Made by a program: the position numbers and the translations under genes
The notes under the pieces: model-generated
The model's input: the letters and a program-made list of their open reading frames with translations, nothing else
The model's database searches: none
Told to the model about the DNA's origin: nothing
Origin: Variovorax sp. V93
GTDB taxonomy: Bacteria > Pseudomonadota > Gammaproteobacteria > Burkholderiales > Burkholderiaceae_C
Length of the DNA: 64,000 bases
Assembly: GCF_041154485.1 (NCBI RefSeq)
Contig: NZ_AP028670.1
Location: 806,001 to 870,000, forward strand
Direction of reading: 5' to 3'
Shown here: in pieces, positions 60,355-64,000 of the stretch
How positions within the stretch are numbered: position 1 is the stretch's first letter
How the letters are laid out: each line of letters begins with the position of its first letter

Positions 60355-61271
60355 GGCAGCTGGTCCTGCGGCAGCAGCAGGTCCTCGATGTCCGCCAGGA
60401 ACGCATCGACATCCGCCATGTCGAACGCGTCGAGCAGGGGCCCCGGCATGCGCTGGCGCGTGTCGGCGACGAGGCCGCGCTTCTTGAGCACGTATTTCGT
60501 CAGCGACCAGCGAAACACCGCCTGCACGTTCAGCACCGGCAGCATGCGCGTGAAAAGCGTGCGGACCCGATCGGCGTCGCCCTCGCGATGCGCCTTGAAG
60601 AGCGCGGTGTGCACCTCCGCCAGCTCGATCGCGGGCATGGTGCCGGCCGCGCCGCGGCGCAGTTCATCCGTGATGTAGCGCCCGCCCGCGCCACCGAAGA
60701 CACCCAGCAGATTCGGCGGCGCCTTGTCGCGCAATACCGAGAGACGCTGCCCGCTCGGCAGCGTTTCCTCCTTGACATAGCGGATCGACGGAACGGCCGC
60801 CAGGACCTCGAGCACCACCTCCGGGTCCAGCCCCGCGCCCACCGGGGGCGGCACGTTCTGCAGCATGAGCGCGACCCCCTCGGCCGCCTGCGCGACCTCG
60901 CTGAAGTAGGCGATCTGTTCGGCCGCACCCTTCCGATCCGGCGGCACCGCCACCATCAGCGCCGCCGCGCCGCGTGCGCTTGCCTGGGCCGCGAGGCGCA
61001 CGGTCGTCGCGGTGTCGCTGCTCGAAACGCCCGCAATCACCGGCACGCGGCCCGCCACCTCGGACAGCACGGCGTCCAGGAGCGATTGCCGCTCGTCGGG
61101 CGCGAGCTGACCCACTTCGCTTGCGACACCCGGGTAGGTCATGCCATCGACGCCGCACCGGATCAGATAGTCGACCAGCCTGCGCAGCGAAGCCGCATCA
61201 GGCCGCCCCTGGGCATCGAAGGGGGTGGGAAGCACAGGAAATACACCAGTCAAAGAAGGACGCACGGCCAT
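60351..61271 (-). CDS. DHDPS/NAL-superfamily lyase with Gln in place of catalytic Tyr
   Basis: 306 residues of the dihydrodipicolinate synthase superfamily. The Schiff-base Lys is K167 in IRYVKEE. The usual GTTGE loop reads GVASE (YPGVASEVGQL). The position of the general-base Tyr in the normal YNxP motif is Gln138 (LQNVPPPVG). Other traits are GVFPVLPTPFDAQGRPDAASLRRLVDYLI and IAGVSSSDTATTVRLAAQA. It is probably not DapA but a pathway lyase or dehydratase acting on a 2-keto-3-deoxy sugar acid. It is the first gene of the leftward operon, and its stop overlaps the dehydratase start by 4 bases. The upstream region holds candidate IclR operators. Confidence 0.85.
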   Translation of the reverse strand: MAVRPSLTGVFPVLPTPFDAQGRPDAASLRRLVDYLIRCGVDGMTYPGVASEVGQLAPDERQSLLDAVLSEVAGRVPVIAGVSSSDTATTVRLAAQASARGAAALMVAVPPDRKGAAEQIAYFSEVAQAAEGVALMLQNVPPPVGAGLDPEVVLEVLAAVPSIRYVKEETLPSGQRLSVLRDKAPPNLLGVFGGAGGRYITDELRRGAAGTMPAIELAEVHTALFKAHREGDADRVRTLFTRMLPVLNVQAVFRWSLTKYVLKKRGLVADTRQRMPGPLLDAFDMADVDAFLADIEDLLLPQDQLP

Positions 61272-61288
61272 GAAAGTTCTGCAGTTAG

Positions 61289-61303
61289 TTCCAATGAATG
61301 GAA
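61289..61303. promoter_or_regulatory. Candidate IclR operator TTCCA-N5-TGGAA, proximal copy
   Basis: TTCCA-ATGAA-TGGAA lies 18 bases before the first gene of the sugar-acid operon, where a bound repressor would block transcription. The same pattern with a different centre occurs at 61419-61433. Binding by the IclR/lactonase fusion is inferred. Confidence 0.5.
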
Positions 61304-61386
61304 ATTATCTTTCTGACAGCCTTCAATGCAATTGGGTACTAACCCCTACGCAGCGCCGGTCTGGGGACGCGCACTGCCTCCCGATG

Positions 61387-61405
61387 TTCCCGCGGCGCGC
61401 GGGAA
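61387..61405. promoter_or_regulatory. Perfect inverted repeat TTCCCGCG-GCG-CGCGGGAA
   Basis: Eight-base arms with a 3-base centre, centred 30 bases (about three helical turns) from the distal TTCCA-N5-TGGAA site. It could be a third, divergent-strength operator half or a short hairpin in the intergenic region. No T-run follows on the right, so it is not a good terminator. Confidence 0.35.
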
Positions 61406-61416
61406 GTTTGTCTATC

Positions 61417-61435
61417 TTTTCCATTTAATGGAAAA
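61417..61435. promoter_or_regulatory. Candidate IclR operator, distal copy (19-base palindrome)
   Basis: TTTTCCATTTAATGGAAAA is a perfect 9-base inverted repeat around one base and contains TTCCA-TTTAA-TGGAA, the same pattern as at 61289-61303. It lies 28 bases before the divergent histidine-kinase start and about 146 bases before the operon start, so it might act on both genes or support looping. Function inferred. Confidence 0.5.
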
Positions 61436-61462
61436 CTTCGTCGGGCACATAATTGTGTCCTG

Positions 61463-63409
61463 ATGAAACCATCCCGCGTTGCCCTTGGCCGGTGGATCGC
61501 AACGCTGTGGCTGGCCCTGCTCCTCGCCGTCCTGCCTGGTGCGGGCGCCACCGAGCCCTTGGCAGCGGATGCAGCAGCGCCGCAGAGCCATGGCGCTGTG
61601 CACATCACGCGCGCCGAACTGCTGTCCATTCCAGGCATGGGCTATTCCGCCCCGCCGCGGCGCAGCGAGGATGCCGCGCTGCCAAGCGACGGGTGGCAAG
61701 CAGTCAGCCTCCCGCGTACGGCCGGACGGGAACTGGTGCCCACATCCGCGGGCGGCGTGCGCACGGTCACCGACTGGTACCGCATCGATCTGTCCGGGTC
61801 GGCGCCCTCGGCGCAGCCGCGCCTTCTCTACCTTCCGCGCTGGAAGACCCTGGGCCGCATTGCGGTGTACGGTGACGGCGTGCTGCTGTATCAATCGCAA
61901 GGCAGCGCCGTGCACAACGGCTACAACCATCCGCTGCTGCTGCCGCTGAACGCGGCCGCCCACACGCCTTCACCTTCGACCGTGCTGATCCGCGTCGACC
62001 GCCTGCGCAGCAGCGGAAGCGGGTTTTCGACGGTGTGGGTGGGCGACCAGGATTCGCTGCGCTGGCGCTACCAGGGCCGCCAATTGCTGCAGGTGCTGCT
62101 GCCGTTCATGGGCAGCGCCGCGTTCCTCGCGGTGGGCGCCTTCGCGTTCGCGGTGTGGCTGGTCAAGCGGCGCGAATCGCTCTACCTGCTGTTCTTTGCC
62201 ATCTCGGCGGCCGCCTTCCTGCGCACGCTGCACTACTTCGTGACCGGCGACCACCTGCTGATGTCGGACGAGTGGTTCGAATGGATCACCGTGGCTTCCC
62301 TGCTCTGGCTGATCATCTTCATCCACCTGTTCCTGCAGCGCCTGCATCAACAGCCCTCGCCCTGGCTGACCCGTTCGTCGGTGGGCCTGGCACTGGCGTC
62401 GAGCATTGCGACGCTGCCCCATGCGTCCGCGGCGGTACCCAGTCTCTACCTGTTCACGCCGCTGCTCAACCTGGCCGTGCTGCCCATTGCGATGCTGATC
62501 TTCGCGGTGAACCTGCGCAAGGCGCTGCGCTCCAAATTCCCCGAGGGGCGACTGGTGGCGGGCTGGGCCGTGCTGGCGCTGGCCTTCACCTCCTATGACG
62601 GGCTGCTGCAGAACAACCTGGTGAGCCCGGAGAGCGTCTACACCTCGCCCTACGCCATCATCAGCCTGTTCTTCATCTTCTCGTACATCATGTTCCAGCG
62701 GTACACCGGCGCGTTCGCCGAAGTAGCCCGCCTGAACAAGGGCCTGGCCGAGCGCCTGCGGGCGCGCGAAGCCGAGCTGGAGCAAAGCTACCAGCGGCTG
62801 CGCGTGATCGAGAACGAGCAGATGCTCGGTGCCGAGCGCCGGCGCCTGATGCAGGACATGCACGACGGGCTCGGTTCGTCGCTGATCAGTGCGATCCGTT
62901 CGGTGGAGCAAGGCGCCATGACCGACACCGAGATCTCCGGCGTGCTCAAGGGCTGCATGGACGACCTCAAGCTGGCCATCGATTCCATGGAGAGCGTGGA
63001 TGCCGACCTGCTGCTGCTGCTGGCGACCCTGCGCTTTCGCCTGGCGCCGCGCATCGAGAGCGCCGGCCTCGCGCTGCGCTGGGACGTGCAGTCCGTGCCC
63101 GCGCTGCCCTGGCTGGACCCGGGCAGCGCGCTGCACATCCTGCGCATCATGCAGGAGTGCGTGGCCAATGTGCTGCGCCACACGCGGGCCACCATCATCC
63201 GCTTCAGCACCGCGACCGAGGGCCAGGGCGTCTGCGTGATGATCGAGGACAACGGCTCGGGCTTTGCCGTGGAGGAGGCCCTGCGCCAAAGCGGCCGCGG
63301 CCTGCGCAACCAGCAGCGGCGCGCAGGGGCCATCGGTGGCACGGTGCGCTGGGAGTCCGGCAGTGACGGAACGCGCTTCACGCTCTGGCTGCCGCTTCTT
63401 CGTTGCTAG
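61463..63409 (+). CDS. 7TMR-DISM-type membrane histidine kinase (NarL/DesK group)
   Basis: 648 residues. A signal peptide (WIATLWLALLLAVLPGAGA) precedes a periplasmic beta-rich 7TMR-DISM-like domain (about 35-200). About seven membrane helices follow (215-410, e.g. LLPFMGSAAFLAVGAFAFAVWLV and AIISLFFIFSYIMF), then a coiled coil (AERLRAREAELEQSYQRLRVIE). The HisKA_3 box is ERRRLMQDMHDGLGSSL, with the phospho-acceptor His in MHDGLG. The ATPase domain has ECVANVLRHTRATIIRF (N box), IEDNGSGF (G1) and GRGLRNQQRRAGAIGG (G2). No response-regulator gene is next to it in the window; one could lie elsewhere. It is divergent from the sugar-acid operon. The signal is unknown. Confidence 0.9.
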   Translation: MKPSRVALGRWIATLWLALLLAVLPGAGATEPLAADAAAPQSHGAVHITRAELLSIPGMGYSAPPRRSEDAALPSDGWQAVSLPRTAGRELVPTSAGGVRTVTDWYRIDLSGSAPSAQPRLLYLPRWKTLGRIAVYGDGVLLYQSQGSAVHNGYNHPLLLPLNAAAHTPSPSTVLIRVDRLRSSGSGFSTVWVGDQDSLRWRYQGRQLLQVLLPFMGSAAFLAVGAFAFAVWLVKRRESLYLLFFAISAAAFLRTLHYFVTGDHLLMSDEWFEWITVASLLWLIIFIHLFLQRLHQQPSPWLTRSSVGLALASSIATLPHASAAVPSLYLFTPLLNLAVLPIAMLIFAVNLRKALRSKFPEGRLVAGWAVLALAFTSYDGLLQNNLVSPESVYTSPYAIISLFFIFSYIMFQRYTGAFAEVARLNKGLAERLRAREAELEQSYQRLRVIENEQMLGAERRRLMQDMHDGLGSSLISAIRSVEQGAMTDTEISGVLKGCMDDLKLAIDSMESVDADLLLLLATLRFRLAPRIESAGLALRWDVQSVPALPWLDPGSALHILRIMQECVANVLRHTRATIIRFSTATEGQGVCVMIEDNGSGFAVEEALRQSGRGLRNQQRRAGAIGGTVRWESGSDGTRFTLWLPLLRC

Positions 63410-63418
63410 GATTGCGCC

Positions 63419-63889
63419 ATGTCCAGCTACACAGTCCAGCAGCTCTCGGCTGACGACGGGGCACTGATGAATGCGCTTCTCGGCGTTTTCGGCGAGGCCT
63501 TCGGCGATCCGGATACCTACGGCACCCGCCGCCCTCGCCCCGCCTACCTCCGGCAGTTGCTGGGCAGCGGCTATTTCATTGCGCTGGTGGCGCGCGAGGG
63601 ATCGCAGGTCATCGGCGGCCTCGCGGCCTACGAGCTGAAGAAGTTCGAGCAGGAGCGCAGCGAGATCTACATCTACGACCTGGCCGTGGCCGCCGAGCAC
63701 CGGCGCACAGGCGTGGCGACGGCGCTGATCCGCGAGCTCCAGCGCATCGGCGCCGAGCGCGGGGCCTGCGTGATCTTCGTCCAGGCCGATCCACCCGATG
63801 CGCCGGCGGTCGCCCTGTACGCGAAGCTCGGCGTGCGCGAAGACGTGCTGCATTTCGACATCCCGGTGCCGACGGCGCAGGCGTCCTGA
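63419..63889 (+). CDS. AAC(3)-I-like aminoglycoside N-acetyltransferase
   Basis: 156 residues of the GNAT fold, close in pattern and length to the AAC(3)-Ia/b/c enzymes that acetylate gentamicin and fortimicin at the 3-amino group. Recognised shared blocks are FGEAFGDPDTYGTRRP, the core LKKFEQERSEIYIYDLAVAAEHRR, the acetyl-CoA loop HRRTGVATALI, VIFVQADPPDAPAVALYAKLGVRED and the end LHFDIP. It starts 10 bases after the histidine-kinase gene on the same strand and has the same GC-rich codon use as its neighbours, with no integron or insertion-sequence trace. It therefore looks like a resident chromosomal gene. Aminoglycoside acetylation is likely from the family; resistance is not proven. Confidence 0.85.
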   Translation: MSSYTVQQLSADDGALMNALLGVFGEAFGDPDTYGTRRPRPAYLRQLLGSGYFIALVAREGSQVIGGLAAYELKKFEQERSEIYIYDLAVAAEHRRTGVATALIRELQRIGAERGACVIFVQADPPDAPAVALYAKLGVREDVLHFDIPVPTAQAS

Positions 63890-63895
63890 GATCCA

Positions 63896-64000
63896 GTGGC
63901 TCTCACACGCGACAACTGGCCCGACCGGGCAGCCGTCCAGGCCTCGCTGGCAGCCCGCTTCACGCTGCCACCCCTGCCCGCGCCGGTCCAGGACTGGTTC
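63896..64000 (+). CDS. Start of a further gene, cut by the window edge
   Basis: From GTG 63896 an open frame of 35 codons runs off the right edge (begins VALTRDNWPDRAAVQASLAA). It starts 7 bases after the AAC(3)-I-like stop. The GC-rich codon use matches the neighbours. The fragment is too short to name, and the start could lie elsewhere. Confidence 0.4.
   Translation, partial: MALTRDNWPDRAAVQASLAARFTLPPLPAPVQDWF

Noticed and set aside
1..64000. CRISPR arrays, tRNA or rRNA genes, insertion sequences, prophage
   Set aside because: I looked for short regular repeats with spacers, tRNA-like cloverleaf segments, transposase motifs and phage genes and found none convincing. The only long repeats are inside the adhesin gene and code for protein.

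Overview
The window is about 64 kb of GC-rich chromosome with dense, short-spaced genes. Several things point to a beta-proteobacterium of the Burkholderiales, most likely Comamonadaceae and perhaps Variovorax. These are the codon use, at least four tripartite-tricarboxylate (Bug/TctC-type) solute receptors, a TctBA membrane pair, many LysR/AraC/IclR regulators beside small catabolic operons, and a very large trimeric autotransporter. The genus is an inference from gene content; no rRNA or tRNA gene is present to confirm it.

Layout. 1-12.6 kb: the end of a MarR regulator, a FUSC/YccS-type membrane protein, an exported amidohydrolase, an AT-rich islet with a secreted HExxH metalloprotease, an unusual 1055-residue CapA/Mur-ligase fusion coupled to a secreted alpha/beta-hydrolase, a GlxA-type regulator divergent from a SLAC1/TehA-family channel, and a DUF3883-like protein. 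12.7-21.4 kb: two small catabolic units. One is LysR divergent from aminotransferase-Bug receptor-RraA aldolase. The other is LysR divergent from Bug receptor-M20 amidohydrolase-AraC-DUF4019. 21.4-34.2 kb: a BamE-like lipoprotein and a 3547-residue trimeric autotransporter with about 17 internal repeats, divergent from a response regulator whose receiver lacks its phospho-acceptor. 34.3-41.9 kb: housekeeping and accessory genes, namely panD, an Rnk-like regulator, a winged-helix protein with a degenerate nucleotidyltransferase-like domain, DNA polymerase II, a CusF-like exported protein, a diguanylate cyclase and an MFS transporter.

42-50.7 kb: tctB-tctA, a decayed partial copy of the Rnk-like gene, then an AraC regulator divergent from a five-gene catabolic run (FAH-family hydrolase, PuuE-like deacetylase, MFS, TauE/SafE, amidohydrolase). 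50.7-53.8 kb: an RlmN-like radical-SAM methyltransferase, an alpha/beta-hydrolase, a small exported protein and a CadC-like winged-helix membrane protein. 53.8-61.3 kb: one leftward operon for sugar-acid breakdown of the De Ley-Doudoroff type. It encodes a DHDPS-family lyase, an enolase-superfamily dehydratase, a 2-keto-3-deoxy-galactonate-type kinase (dgoK), a KDPGal aldolase (dgoA), two Bug receptors, and a protein that fuses an IclR repressor to an SMP-30 lactonase. Matching palindromes of the form TTCCA-N5-TGGAA lie in its promoter region. 61.4-64 kb: a 7TMR-type histidine kinase, an AAC(3)-I-like aminoglycoside acetyltransferase and the start of one more gene.

The most unusual items are the CapA/Mur-ligase fusion, the IclR/lactonase fusion with its candidate operators, the giant repeat adhesin with its pseudo-receiver regulator, the rnk-like pseudogene that ends in a short match to the diguanylate cyclase tail, and the chromosomal AAC(3)-I homologue. 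No tRNA, rRNA, CRISPR array, insertion sequence or prophage was recognised.
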